Source of the DNA: Clostridioides difficile_A
GTDB lineage: Bacteria; Bacillota; Clostridia; Peptostreptococcales; Peptostreptococcaceae
Reading direction: 5' to 3'
NCBI GenBank assembly: GCA_945909635.1
Contig: OX246691.1
Span: 68,415-132,414, forward strand
DNA: 64,000 bases
Below, one piece after another: positions 31,708-39,707 of this stretch. Below the pieces are notes generated by a model. It was not told the DNA's origin and did no database searches. It saw nothing but the letters and a program-made list of their open reading frames with translations. The position numbers and the translations under genes were made by a program. Each line of letters starts with the position of its first letter. Within the stretch, counting starts at the first letter, position 1.

Positions 31708-32187
31708 ATGAAACTAGATATATTTGATATGATAATAAATAAAGATATATTCAAATACAACAATGAAAATATCTATGATACATTGATAAATAATTTTGTT
31801 AATGAGATTTACAAAGATGATATTAAACGAGGGGAAACAATAATAATTTTTACTGTAGACAAACAATTTGTCCATGAAGAATTAATAAGAGCAGTTAGGA
31901 AAAATAAATATATTATAATAAAGAATAGGAAAAGAATCCCACATAATATAGAAATAGAATTAGAGATTCTTAATACAGATAGACTAATAAAATTTTTAAT
32001 ATTTGATATAGAGATAAGTTACCAAGAATTAAGAGGTTACAGAGGAGAGTGTATAATAGTAGATGTAAACACTTCAAACAAAGCTATCCAAAATTTTGTT
32101 ACAGAACAAATAAAACCAGCCTTACTTTCTATGAATATATATAAAAAAGAGTATAAGCCTTTTCATGGAATCCTACTATTTAAATAA
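31708..32187 (+). CDS. Hypothetical protein, 159 aa
   Basis: AAAAGGAGA site. Alternating helices and strands (GETIIIFTVDKQFVHEELIR, 'YRGECIIVDVNTSNKAIQNF') in a Rossmann-like rhythm, but no P-loop. Unknown function. Confidence 0.68.
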   Translation: MKLDIFDMIINKDIFKYNNENIYDTLINNFVNEIYKDDIKRGETIIIFTVDKQFVHEELIRAVRKNKYIIIKNRKRIPHNIEIELEILNTDRLIKFLIFDIEISYQELRGYRGECIIVDVNTSNKAIQNFVTEQIKPALLSMNIYKKEYKPFHGILLFK

Positions 32188-32210
32188 AATAAAAAAAGAA
32201 GGTTAAGAAT

Positions 32211-32561
32211 ATGAAAAATATAACTACAAATATGATTATTATGGATATATCCAAAAGTAATAATATAGAAATTACTAAAGAAATGCTTAAGAAATCTATA
32301 CATACTTTTAAAAATGCACCAGTTATATATAATCCAGATCAAGAGTTATTAGATTATACAAATCCTTTGGTTGTAAACAAATTCTATAATGAGAAAATGG
32401 TTGGAATAATAATTAATTCAAAAATAATAGAAAATCAAATTATAGGACAAGTACTTTGGTATGATGAATTTTATATTAGAGAAAAATATGATAATTGGTG
32501 CATTTCATTAAGTGAAGATAAAACAGAATTTAGATTACTAGGAGTTGAAATACTAAAATAA
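32211..32561 (+). CDS. Hypothetical protein (phage structural-type small domain), 116 aa
   Basis: GAAGG site. 'SIHTFKNAPVIYNPDQELLD' and 'VVNKFYNEKMVGIIINSKII' resemble the N-terminal portions of phage prohead-type proteins, but the similarity is weak and the length short. Unknown function. Confidence 0.6.
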   Translation: MKNITTNMIIMDISKSNNIEITKEMLKKSIHTFKNAPVIYNPDQELLDYTNPLVVNKFYNEKMVGIIINSKIIENQIIGQVLWYDEFYIREKYDNWCISLSEDKTEFRLLGVEILK

Positions 32562-32603
32562 ATATAGGAGGGGATTATTATTAGAAATTTCGGTAAAGGA
32601 AAA

Positions 32604-32882
32604 ATGTTAAATGATTTAAAGCTAAAGCCACACAATGTTTTATTATCATATACAACACCAGAAGATTATGAAATGGGAAGAAGTATGTTATTGGAAGGAG
32701 TAAGTTCGTTATCTTATAACGAATATTTATTACTGGAAGGTGGTCATTGTAGTTGTTATGGTTTTGATGAAACAGAGTGGTCAGCTATTGTTTATACAAA
32801 GGAAGAATTAATAAAGTTAGCAAGTGCAGATTATAACAGAGAATCTAAATTTTGGAATATGGTACTAAATTATTTCAATTAA
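32604..32882 (+). CDS. Phage-type hypothetical protein, 92 aa
   Basis: Annotated from the ATG at 32604. However, the AGGAGGGG site at 32567-32574 is correctly spaced for an in-frame ATT at 32580, which would add eight residues (IRNFGKGK). 'LLSYTTPEDYEMGRSMLLEG' and 'GGHCSCYGFDETEWSA' are distinctive and familiar from phage proteins of unknown function. Confidence 0.65.
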   Translation: MLNDLKLKPHNVLLSYTTPEDYEMGRSMLLEGVSSLSYNEYLLLEGGHCSCYGFDETEWSAIVYTKEELIKLASADYNRESKFWNMVLNYFN

Positions 32883-32898
32883 ATAAGGAGAAATAAAA

Positions 32899-33061
32899 TT
32901 GAGTGGATATGCAGAGTATTTAACAAATGAAATGTATATAGATGGAAAGTCAAGTAAAGGCAAAAAATGATTTAACTAAAGAAGAGTTATTAGAAGTTGT
33001 AAGAAACACATTATATGAGTATTATAATGATGGTGTAACAGATTTAGGCTGGATAGATTAA
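32899..33061 (+). pseudogene. Small gene split by a +1 frameshift
   Basis: A TTG-started frame with a good AAGGAG site (32899-32970, MSGYAEYLTNEM...) stops at TGA after GGC AAA AAA. The continuation lies in the +1 frame and runs to 33061 (DLTKEELLEVVRNTLYEYYN ... LGWID), which has no ribosome site of its own. Together they would give one protein of about 54 aa. Either an inactivating indel at the A run or a programmed +1 shift at AAA-TGA. Confidence 0.5.
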
Positions 33062-33094
33062 TTAATAATATTTTTAATAGGAGATAAATATAAA

Positions 33095-33442
33095 ATGAAA
33101 ATTTTAAAAGGTAAGGAGTATGTATATATGGACAATTTTATAGAAAATTTAAATAAAATAAAAATACGGATAATAGTAACTCAGATAGAAATGAATACAA
33201 ATACATCTGATAAATTACTAAGAACTGTTCCACAACTTGAACAGAATAGAAAAATTGACTATCTCCATAGTCTTACAGGTATTCCAATTGTTATCAATGA
33301 TAAACTTAAAAATGGAGAAATCAAAATTCTATACAGTGATGGTAAATATAGCACTATATCAACAATAGAATACACATCTTCACTAGATAAAGAAAAGAGT
33401 TTGTTTAAAATGGAATATGAGTGCGATTGGTGCAATAAATAA
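33095..33442 (+). CDS. Hypothetical protein ending in CxxC, 115 aa
   Basis: ATG at 33095 behind GGAG; a second in-frame ATG at 33128 also has a GGAG site 8 bases upstream, so the first 11 residues are uncertain. Ends with YECDWCNK, half of a zinc knuckle. Unknown function. Confidence 0.62.
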   Translation: MKILKGKEYVYMDNFIENLNKIKIRIIVTQIEMNTNTSDKLLRTVPQLEQNRKIDYLHSLTGIPIVINDKLKNGEIKILYSDGKYSTISTIEYTSSLDKEKSLFKMEYECDWCNK

Positions 33443-33488
33443 TAAGTTAAAATTTTAATTCTATTACGAAGGAGAATGTTGTGGGAGA

Positions 33489-33677
33489 ATGTATAAAAAT
33501 CATTGTAAAAAAGGCTGTAAGAAAAATGAATGTTGTTTTGAGTGTATTGATAAATATAGATGTAAACACGAGTATGAAAGATGTTTTCAATCAGAATTTT
33601 ATAATTACAATATTTCATTAGGTTATCCTAAAATTTGTAAATTATATAAAACTAAAATTAAACAAGAAGGTGAGTAA
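33489..33677 (+). CDS. Cysteine-rich small protein, 62 aa
   Basis: Eight cysteines in 62 residues (NHCKKGCKKNECCFECIDKY, RCKHEYERCF), so a metal-binding or disulfide-rich fold. Three bases before the RtcB start, hence co-translated with it. The ribosome site is unusually close to the ATG. Confidence 0.65.
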   Translation: MYKNHCKKGCKKNECCFECIDKYRCKHEYERCFQSEFYNYNISLGYPKICKLYKTKIKQEGE

Positions 33678-33680
33678 TAA

Positions 33681-34934
33681 ATGGAAGTCCAAGGGAAATA
33701 TAACAAAGCTAAAATATTTACAGATAATGTGGATTCAATAACAATAGGACAAATAATAAATTTATGTAATCAAAAGGAATTTAAAGAAGCCAGTATAAGA
33801 ATTATGCCTGATTGTCATGCAGGTAGAGGATGTACAATAGGAACAACGATGACTATAAGTGATAAAGTAGTGCCAAATCTGGTAGGGGTGGATATAGGTT
33901 GTGGAATGGCTACTATTCCATTAGGAAAATATATTAATAATATAAATTATACAAAATTAGATAAGATTATAAGAGATTATATTCCTCATGGATTTAAAAT
34001 ACATAATAAATCAAGAGAAAAACTATTAAAGAATTTATTTAATATAGACATAAATAATCTTAGATGTGAGGTGAATAAGAATAGAGCATGTATGTCATTG
34101 GGAACTTTAGGTGGAGGTAATCACTTTATAGAAGTTGATAAAAGTGAAAAAGGTCAGATGTATCTTACTGCTCATACAGGTTCAAGAAATTTAGGAAAAC
34201 AAATAGCTGATTATTACCAAGACAAAGCTATAAAATATTGCTTTGAAAAATATAAAAAGTCATATGATGATGCAAAAGAGTTTTTAATGTCTACTTTAAA
34301 AAAGGATAATAAAGAACATTTAATAAATGAATATTTGAAAGACCTTAGTGATAGAAAAGTAAATAAACCACATGATGATTTATGTTATTTAGAAAATGAT
34401 TTAATGGGAGATTATTTACATGATATGAGTATAGCTCAAAAATATGCTGCTGCAAATAGAATGGTTATAATTGCGGATATATTGTTTAAATATAATAGTC
34501 TAGATGTAAATTATGACTATTTTATAAGAGATATTAAATGTGATGTTATAGAATGTATTCATAATTATATAGATATGGAGAGTAAAATACTTAGAAAAGG
34601 AGCAATTTCTGCAAATAAAGATGAAACAGTAATAATTCCAATAAACATGAGAGATGGGATTATATTAGGAAAAGGTAAAGGTAATTCTGAGTGGAATTAT
34701 TCAGCACCACATGGAGCAGGAAGAATTTTATCAAGAGGAAAAGCTAAAGAACAAATATCTTTAGATGAATTTGAAGAATCTATGAAAGAAATATTCACAA
34801 CTTGTGTAGGTCAATCAACATTGGATGAAGCTCCACAAGCATACAAACCTATAGAGGACATCTTAAACAATATAGGAGATACTATTGAGATAATAGAGGT
34901 ATTAAAGCCAATTTATAATTTTAAAAGCAATTAG
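33681..34934 (+). CDS. rtcB: RNA-splicing ligase RtcB, 417 aa
   Basis: Joins 2',3'-cyclic phosphate or 3'-phosphate RNA ends to 5'-OH ends using GTP and Mn2+. All family signatures are visible: 'IRIMPDCHAGRGCTIGTTM' (metal-binding Cys and His), 'VGVDIGCGMATI', 'SLGTLGGGNHFIEVD', 'TAHTGSRNLGK', 'ECIHNY', 'RKGAISANKDE' and 'SAPHGAGRILSR' with the guanylylated histidine. Length agrees with compact bacterial RtcBs. With KptA and the RlaP-type nucleotidyltransferase it gives this element an RNA-repair capacity, plausibly against host anticodon nucleases. Confidence 0.92.
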   Translation: MEVQGKYNKAKIFTDNVDSITIGQIINLCNQKEFKEASIRIMPDCHAGRGCTIGTTMTISDKVVPNLVGVDIGCGMATIPLGKYINNINYTKLDKIIRDYIPHGFKIHNKSREKLLKNLFNIDINNLRCEVNKNRACMSLGTLGGGNHFIEVDKSEKGQMYLTAHTGSRNLGKQIADYYQDKAIKYCFEKYKKSYDDAKEFLMSTLKKDNKEHLINEYLKDLSDRKVNKPHDDLCYLENDLMGDYLHDMSIAQKYAAANRMVIIADILFKYNSLDVNYDYFIRDIKCDVIECIHNYIDMESKILRKGAISANKDETVIIPINMRDGIILGKGKGNSEWNYSAPHGAGRILSRGKAKEQISLDEFEESMKEIFTTCVGQSTLDEAPQAYKPIEDILNNIGDTIEIIEVLKPIYNFKSN

Positions 34935-34960
34935 AATCTTAATTTTAAATGGAGGTACAT

Positions 34961-35194
34961 ATGAAATTTGAAAATAATATGATTAAACATTTTAGAAATA
35001 TCCAAGTTGGAGACATTATACTTACAGGGAACAACAAGTATTTAATAACATCAGAATTAGATTATTTTGGATATGTAAACTTAGATACTGGTGAGTGTAG
35101 TTCTGGTTTTATATCAATTGAAGAATTAGAGAAACAATTCGGGATACTAGCACGATTTATTCAAAATGATAGATTTAAATTAATACTAGATTAA
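34961..35194 (+). CDS. Small hypothetical protein, 77 aa
   Basis: Start at ATG 34961 behind TGGAGGT; an upstream in-frame ATG at 34949 overlaps that site. Strand-rich (IQVGDIILTGNNKYLITSEL), likely a small barrel. Unknown function. Confidence 0.65.
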   Translation: MKFENNMIKHFRNIQVGDIILTGNNKYLITSELDYFGYVNLDTGECSSGFISIEELEKQFGILARFIQNDRFKLILD

Positions 35195-35237
35195 TATAAC
35201 AATAAAATAATATTTATATGAGAAAGGTAAATTTAAT

Positions 35238-35648
35238 ATGTGTAAATTTTGTGAAAGCATAATTGATACTACAAAAGATATATACCTAACCTCAAGAAGT
35301 AGGTTAGCAAAAGATAACTCTTGTGAAATTATAGCTAATGATGACTGTAACAATTGTAATGATGGATGCCATGAATATTTTAAATTAAGTGGATATGAAA
35401 GTAATGGAAACACATTAATTAATATAGAATATCATAAAAACATTGGACAGGTAATAATTGCTCCGTTTTCAGAATCATTACATATAAATTATTGTCCATA
35501 TTGTGGAAAACAAATATCTAAAGATATAAAAGATTTTAATGATTTTTATGAACATATTGTAGATGTTAGATATAAAAATGGTGAAGTATATGATTATGAT
35601 ATGGAAAAATATGTACAAGAAATCATAGATAATACAAGTAATAATTAA
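35238..35648 (+). CDS. Zinc-binding hypothetical protein, 136 aa
   Basis: AGAAAGG site. CKFCES at the start, 'DDCNNCNDGCHEYF' in the middle and 'INYCPYCGKQIS' near the C terminus make a multi-knuckle zinc protein, a layout seen in phage proteins of unknown function. Confidence 0.72.
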   Translation: MCKFCESIIDTTKDIYLTSRSRLAKDNSCEIIANDDCNNCNDGCHEYFKLSGYESNGNTLINIEYHKNIGQVIIAPFSESLHINYCPYCGKQISKDIKDFNDFYEHIVDVRYKNGEVYDYDMEKYVQEIIDNTSNN

Positions 35649-35678
35649 TTAAAATGATACTTTTAATAGGAGGTAAAT

Positions 35679-35945
35679 ATGAATCTTTGGTCTAAAATTG
35701 AAGAACCAGTAATGAGAGCAGTAAGTGGAATAGTATTTAATATATGGGGAAGTGTTTGTTTTTCTATAGAGTATATAGAAGAAAATAAACAAATAGAGTT
35801 AGAAATATATGATAGACCTTATAGATATGAATGTAAAAAAATAGTCGTTAAAAAGTTATTTGATTACAAGTTAATAAATGCAGACTATAAAGAAGTACAT
35901 GATATTGTTTCTATGATAGAAAAATTTTTACTAGAAAATTATTAA
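35679..35945 (+). CDS. Hypothetical protein, 88 aa
   Basis: AGGAGGT site. No motif recognised; begins MNLWSKIEEPVMRAVSGIVF. Cytoplasmic. Confidence 0.65.
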   Translation: MNLWSKIEEPVMRAVSGIVFNIWGSVCFSIEYIEENKQIELEIYDRPYRYECKKIVVKKLFDYKLINADYKEVHDIVSMIEKFLLENY

Positions 35946-35957
35946 GGAGGTAAGAAA

Positions 35958-36422
35958 ATGACTATAATTTATAAAAATTCAAATGGAGATACAAGAACAG
36001 CAAAAAAAGATGTAAGTTTTAAAGAATTTCAAGAGGCGAATGATATGCATATACAAGATGTTAGAAATGTTATGAATGAATTAGCTTTAAAATTAATGGT
36101 CACTGGAGCTACACATGATTATACTAAAAAATCTGATGAGAAATTATTTTACAAAAACTTTCTATCAACTATAAATAACAATACAGATTTTGTTAATGAT
36201 GAATGGTATCAATTACATATAAAAAATGAGAGACATCATTTATTATCAAGATGTCCAAAAGATGTTAATCTGATAGATATTTTAGAAATGATAACAGATT
36301 GTGTATGTGCTGGTATGGCTAGAAGTGGTGATATAAGACCAATTGAAATAGATGATGACATTTTAAATAAAGCTTTGGTAAATACTACTAAGATGATTAA
36401 AAATATGATAACTGTAAAATAA
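35958..36422 (+). CDS. DUF5662-like, HD-type metal-binding protein, 154 aa
   Basis: AAGGAGG site. 'GATHDYTKKSDEKLFYKNF', 'WYQLHIKNERHHLLSRCP' and 'LIDILEMITDCVCAGMARSG' give spaced H, HD, HH and D residues like an HD-domain metal site; the pattern fits the phage DUF5662 family as I recall it. May be a nucleotide phosphohydrolase. Activity is inferred. Confidence 0.65.
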   Translation: MTIIYKNSNGDTRTAKKDVSFKEFQEANDMHIQDVRNVMNELALKLMVTGATHDYTKKSDEKLFYKNFLSTINNNTDFVNDEWYQLHIKNERHHLLSRCPKDVNLIDILEMITDCVCAGMARSGDIRPIEIDDDILNKALVNTTKMIKNMITVK

Positions 36423-36448
36423 AAATAATAAATGAGGGGATATTCAAA

Positions 36449-36592
36449 ATGAATAAAGATGTTAAGGACTATATAACAGCAGTAAATTATTTACTTGATA
36501 ACTTAGAATATATGATAGAAGGTGCAGAATTCGATAATGAAAAATTAGAAAAAAGAATTGATGTAATTAGAAAATTTGAAAGAGAGCTATAA
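36449..36592 (+). CDS. Small helical protein, 47 aa
   Basis: GAGGGG site before ATG. A single amphipathic helical hairpin (YLLDNLEYMIEGAEFDNEKL). Ends 1 base before the next, frame-disrupted gene. Confidence 0.6.
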   Translation: MNKDVKDYITAVNYLLDNLEYMIEGAEFDNEKLEKRIDVIRKFEREL

Positions 36593-36593
36593 A

Positions 36594-36771
36594 ATGAAAA
36601 AAAGTAAGAATAGTCAAACATAAAATTTTAGCTGATGCTTTAGTATGGCTAGGATTTGAATATGAAAGAAATGAAAATAGACAATACATATTTAAAAGAG
36701 ATAGTAAATTTGATAGAGCATGGAAAGATTTGCATTACTTAAGAGCTGAATATGATGAAAGGGTAAAATAG
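36594..36771 (+). pseudogene. DUF5659-like gene with a frameshift in a run of seven A
   Basis: ATG at 36594 reads only to a stop after MKKSKNSQT. Dropping one A from the run at 36597-36603 opens the whole frame to 36771 (MKKVRIVKHKILADALVWLG ... FKRDSKFDRAWKDLHYL). The corrected product resembles the phage DUF5659 family. A recent indel, a sequencing error, or slippage-dependent expression would all explain it. Confidence 0.6.
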
Positions 36772-36790
36772 TATTTTACTGGAGGGCATT

Positions 36791-36979
36791 ATGTGTTTTG
36801 AAAGAAATGTTATATTAAAAAATGATAATTCACAAGTTACAGTAGTTAATGATATAAAAACAAATACTTATAGTATAGGGCTTAGCGAGAGAGGAAGAAA
36901 ACCAAAAGTTAAGTATATAAGTAAAGAATTATATAATAAATTACTAGAAGAATTGCTAAATCAAGATGAATTTAAATAA
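36791..36979 (+). CDS. Small basic hypothetical protein, 62 aa
   Basis: TGGAGGG site before ATG. Strand-rich N-terminal half, then 'GLSERGRKPKVKYISKEL', a basic segment. Overlapped by the leader region of the next gene. Confidence 0.62.
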   Translation: MCFERNVILKNDNSQVTVVNDIKTNTYSIGLSERGRKPKVKYISKELYNKLLEELLNQDEFK

Positions 36980-36995
36980 AAAGAAGGTAGATAAT

Positions 36996-37235
36996 ATGAA
37001 AGGCACTAGCAAAATGATATTTAAATTAAAAGAAGATGTCAATTTCCCTATAGAATTGAAAACTGATTTTAGTTTTGAGAAACATATAAATGAACAGTTA
37101 AGAGAAGCAGAAATTAAAATATTTGAATATTTAAGTGAAGAAAATACTAGACTATATAAAGATTTGAGAGAACTAAATAATAAGACTTTTGAGATACACG
37201 AAAAAATAATAGATACAATAAAAAAGGCACTTTAA
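36996..37235 (+). CDS. Helical hypothetical protein, 79 aa
   Basis: Start at ATG 36996 behind GAAGGT; an upstream in-frame ATG at 36966 has no site. Helical, charged (EKHINEQLREAEIKIFEYLS). Unknown function. Confidence 0.62.
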   Translation: MKGTSKMIFKLKEDVNFPIELKTDFSFEKHINEQLREAEIKIFEYLSEENTRLYKDLRELNNKTFEIHEKIIDTIKKAL

Positions 37236-37247
37236 TAGAGGTTAAAT

Positions 37248-37307
37248 GTGTGGGTTTTATTAATATGTATATTACTTATTATTGTTTATATAAGCAAGAT
37301 ATTATGA
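37248..37307 (+). CDS. Possible 19-aa membrane micropeptide
   Basis: GTG at 37248 behind AGAGGT; the peptide is one hydrophobic helix with a basic end (MWVLLICILLIIVYISKIL). The ribosome site of the next gene lies at its stop codon, consistent with coupling. Coding status uncertain because of its size. Confidence 0.4.
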   Translation: MWVLLICILLIIVYISKIL

Positions 37308-37317
37308 GGAGAACTAA

Positions 37318-37506
37318 ATGGAAGAATTTATAAACTACTTAAGATTGGAAGATAAAGATTATGCTACAGAAATACTAGAAAGATATGCACGATATATTGA
37401 TGAAAATTTAGATAATCGTTGTCCATATTGTGTATATAATATTTGTAGTGAACACGATAGTTGTTTTGATGGAATACTTGAAAGTTTAAAAGAAAAAATT
37501 AAATAA
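37318..37506 (+). CDS. Small cysteine-rich protein, 62 aa
   Basis: GAGGAG site. 'RCPYCVYNICSEHDSCF' provides four cysteines and a histidine for a zinc site. Helical N-terminal part. Unknown function. Confidence 0.65.
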   Translation: MEEFINYLRLEDKDYATEILERYARYIDENLDNRCPYCVYNICSEHDSCFDGILESLKEKIK

Positions 37507-37551
37507 AATAAATATTTTAATATGAATTATTTAATGGGGAGTTGAGAAAAA

Positions 37552-37779
37552 GTGGATGAAGTTGAAATAAGATGTCCTTATTGTAATAGTAGCGATGTAG
37601 AACACATAGATTCTATAGATTGTGAAATAAATTTTGATGGAGGTGGAGAACATTCGAGATATAGATGCAACAATGAGAGTTGTGATGAAATTTTTTATGT
37701 AATAATAATAGTGGACATTGCTGAAATCCAAGTTGGAAAAGAAAGAGGGGGAGATTATGAAGTTATTTATAGTAAATAA
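37552..37779 (+). CDS. Zinc-ribbon protein, 75 aa
   Basis: GTG start. 'IRCPYCNSSDVEHID' and 'RYRCNNESCDEIFYV' are the two knuckles of a zinc ribbon of the type found in transcription or DNA-binding adaptors. Followed closely by the P-loop gene. Confidence 0.68.
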   Translation: MDEVEIRCPYCNSSDVEHIDSIDCEINFDGGGEHSRYRCNNESCDEIFYVIIIVDIAEIQVGKERGGDYEVIYSK

Positions 37780-37800
37780 ATTTATTTCGGAGGTAGAATT

Positions 37801-38157
37801 ATGAAATTAATAAATGGAGCTAGAAGAAGTGGAAAAACTACAGAATTAATAAAATATGCATATAGAAATAATGCACTTATATTATGTCATACATGTGCAA
37901 CTTTGGATTATATAATTAAAAGAGCAAATGAATTAAAACTGGATATAATCAGACCAAGAACATTTAAAACTTATATAGAATCTAATCATAAAATAGAATA
38001 TCTGAAAACTATAAATGGTAATATCATTAATAATATTTCTAATGTAAAATTAGTAATAGATGATATAGACTGTTGTTTAAAATCTATTATTAGAGAAGGT
38101 GTAGATTGCGTTACTGGAACAATTCAAGTGAAGAACTTAGATAATCATATCAAATAA
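37801..38157 (+). CDS. Small P-loop NTPase, 118 aa
   Basis: CGGAGGT site. Walker A GARRSGKTTELI at residues 6-17 and Walker B LVIDDIDCC at about 83-91. The protein is only a minimal ATPase core with no partner domain. Resembles terminase- or AAA-like phage ATPases cut to the core; function unknown. Confidence 0.7.
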   Translation: MKLINGARRSGKTTELIKYAYRNNALILCHTCATLDYIIKRANELKLDIIRPRTFKTYIESNHKIEYLKTINGNIINNISNVKLVIDDIDCCLKSIIREGVDCVTGTIQVKNLDNHIK

Positions 38158-38255
38158 AATCTTTTACAACAAATCAAAATTTCTAAAATAAATTCTTATT
38201 TATAATTTAAAGGTAAAGGATTGAAAAATCTAAATAATATTTAAAGGAGATTTAA

Positions 38256-38708
38256 ATGATAAAATATTGTAAAGAAAAGTGGATGAAAAATAAAACAAGA
38301 TTGCATGAAGCATTGTTAGAGTCTGATTTCATTAATAGTGATAGTTATTGTAGTTATGAAGATTTGGTTAAATTATCTGTAAAATATATTTTGAATGATA
38401 ATATAGATGAGGATGCTGAGTGGGATAGCGACAATATAACTGAAATAGATAATGGACATTGTCAAGGTACTTTATTGTATTTAATACCTAAAAAAACATA
38501 TCAACCTGATGAATATGAGTATCTTATGACATATGTTGGCTATGGAAGCTGTAGTGGATGTGATACATTAATAAATATACAAGAGAGTGATTCAAAATAT
38601 AACATTAAGAAATATATGTGTTTATGCAAAGACATAATATGTAATATTATAAAACCATACAATTTTGGATGGAGAGAAGATGATAAATATAATATTGTAA
38701 ATGATTAA
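38256..38708 (+). CDS. Phage-type hypothetical protein, 150 aa
   Basis: AAGGAG site. 'MTYVGYGSCSGCDTLINIQ' is a distinctive segment that I associate with phage proteins of unknown function. Acidic, cytoplasmic. Confidence 0.68.
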   Translation: MIKYCKEKWMKNKTRLHEALLESDFINSDSYCSYEDLVKLSVKYILNDNIDEDAEWDSDNITEIDNGHCQGTLLYLIPKKTYQPDEYEYLMTYVGYGSCSGCDTLINIQESDSKYNIKKYMCLCKDIICNIIKPYNFGWREDDKYNIVND

Positions 38709-38809
38709 TCAAGATTTCAATTCTAAGAAATTCATTTAAGCAACTCGAAAAAATTCTAAGTATATATCCTTATTTACAATTCAATTAAAACTAAAGGAGT
38801 GAAATTATA

Positions 38810-39094
38810 TTGAAAAAGTTTTTATTAACAGGGGTATTAGGAACAATGTTAATAGGCATGTCTGGATGTACAGGATTACAAAGTTCAATAAAAGATACTG
38901 AAAGTGATGTATCAGGCCTTAATAGAACTGTAAATGTATATTCAGATAATGGTGAAGTGTTAAAAACATATACAAGTAAAAACATGAGAGTTAAAGATGG
39001 GGATGGTGGCACTATAACACTAGACTTCAATGGAAGAAGGGTAATTATATGTAATGCTCATGTAGTAATAGAAGAAAATTCTTCTAATAAATAA
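38810..39094 (+). CDS. Small lipoprotein, 94 aa
   Basis: TTG start behind AAAGGAG. Signal peptide with lipobox LIGMSGC (cysteine near residue 22), so membrane-anchored after lipidation. The mature part (VNVYSDNGEVLKTYTSKNMR, 'LDFNGRRVIICNAHVVIEE') is strand-rich and resembles the DUF5052 phage lipoprotein family as I recall it. Might act in superinfection exclusion, as some phage lipoproteins do; that is inference. Confidence 0.72.
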   Translation: MKKFLLTGVLGTMLIGMSGCTGLQSSIKDTESDVSGLNRTVNVYSDNGEVLKTYTSKNMRVKDGDGGTITLDFNGRRVIICNAHVVIEENSSNK

Positions 39095-39106
39095 AGGAGG
39101 ATTAAT

Positions 39107-39241
39107 TTGATTTTATATATTGGTGCAATTTTAAATTTATGTTTTATGCTATTCAATTATCTATCAGGAAGTACTAATGGAATAATAGTTAATGGATTTT
39201 GTGTTGTAGCATTATTACTATTAAGGGATGAGATAGATTAA
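39107..39241 (+). CDS. Small membrane protein, 44 aa
   Basis: TTG start behind AAAGGAGG. Two short hydrophobic helices (LYIGAILNLCFMLFNYL and IVNGFCVVALLLL) joined by a polar turn. Unknown function. Confidence 0.6.
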   Translation: MILYIGAILNLCFMLFNYLSGSTNGIIVNGFCVVALLLLRDEID

Positions 39242-39267
39242 AAGTATTATTTTAAGGAGATTAAAAG

Positions 39268-39420
39268 ATGAAAATAACAATATCAATTCAAGAAGCAATG
39301 AATATTATTAAACAACATTATAAGGATAAAGGAATTGAAATTAAAGACTTAAGTTTCAATTTAGACAAAACTGGAATGGTTAGAAATATTAGATTTAAGG
39401 GAGAAATAATACTTAAATAA
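39268..39420 (+). CDS. Small hypothetical protein, 50 aa
   Basis: AAGGAG site before ATG. Helix then two strands (IQEAMNIIKQHYKDKG, 'GMVRNIRFKGEIILK'). Unknown function. Confidence 0.6.
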   Translation: MKITISIQEAMNIIKQHYKDKGIEIKDLSFNLDKTGMVRNIRFKGEIILK

Positions 39421-39433
39421 GGAGGGTTTATAT

Positions 39434-39622
39434 TTGTTAAAAAGGATAAAGAAGAAAAGGAATAATATTAATCATATAGCTTCAATTATTATTTTCATAA
39501 TAGGATTTATAATAGCAGCATATGTAGGAGGAAAAGTATTTTTTTTAGATGGATTTGTAAATACAATTAATCTGTTAAAATCTAGTGATTATAATGGATT
39601 AGAGCTAGGAAAAATATTTTAA
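39434..39622 (+). CDS. Small membrane protein, 62 aa
   Basis: TTG start behind AAGGAGGG. Basic N terminus (LKRIKKKRNNINH) then a hydrophobic helix (SIIIFIIGFIIAAYVGGKVF). Possibly part of a small group of membrane proteins with 39107 and 39628. Confidence 0.6.
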   Translation: MLKRIKKKRNNINHIASIIIFIIGFIIAAYVGGKVFFLDGFVNTINLLKSSDYNGLELGKIF

Positions 39623-39627
39623 GAATA

Positions 39628-39705
39628 TTGGTAGCTTATCCTATATGTGGAGTTATAAATACTATATTTATAGCTGTAGTAGTAAATGAAATTTTAGACA
39701 AATAG
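39628..39705 (+). CDS. Possible 25-aa membrane peptide
   Basis: TTG start; one hydrophobic helix (VAYPICGVINTIFIAVVVNE). No clear ribosome site, and it lies close after the stop of 39434, so it may be a shifted tail of that gene or chance. Confidence 0.3.
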   Translation: MVAYPICGVINTIFIAVVVNEILDK

Positions 39706-39707
39706 AG

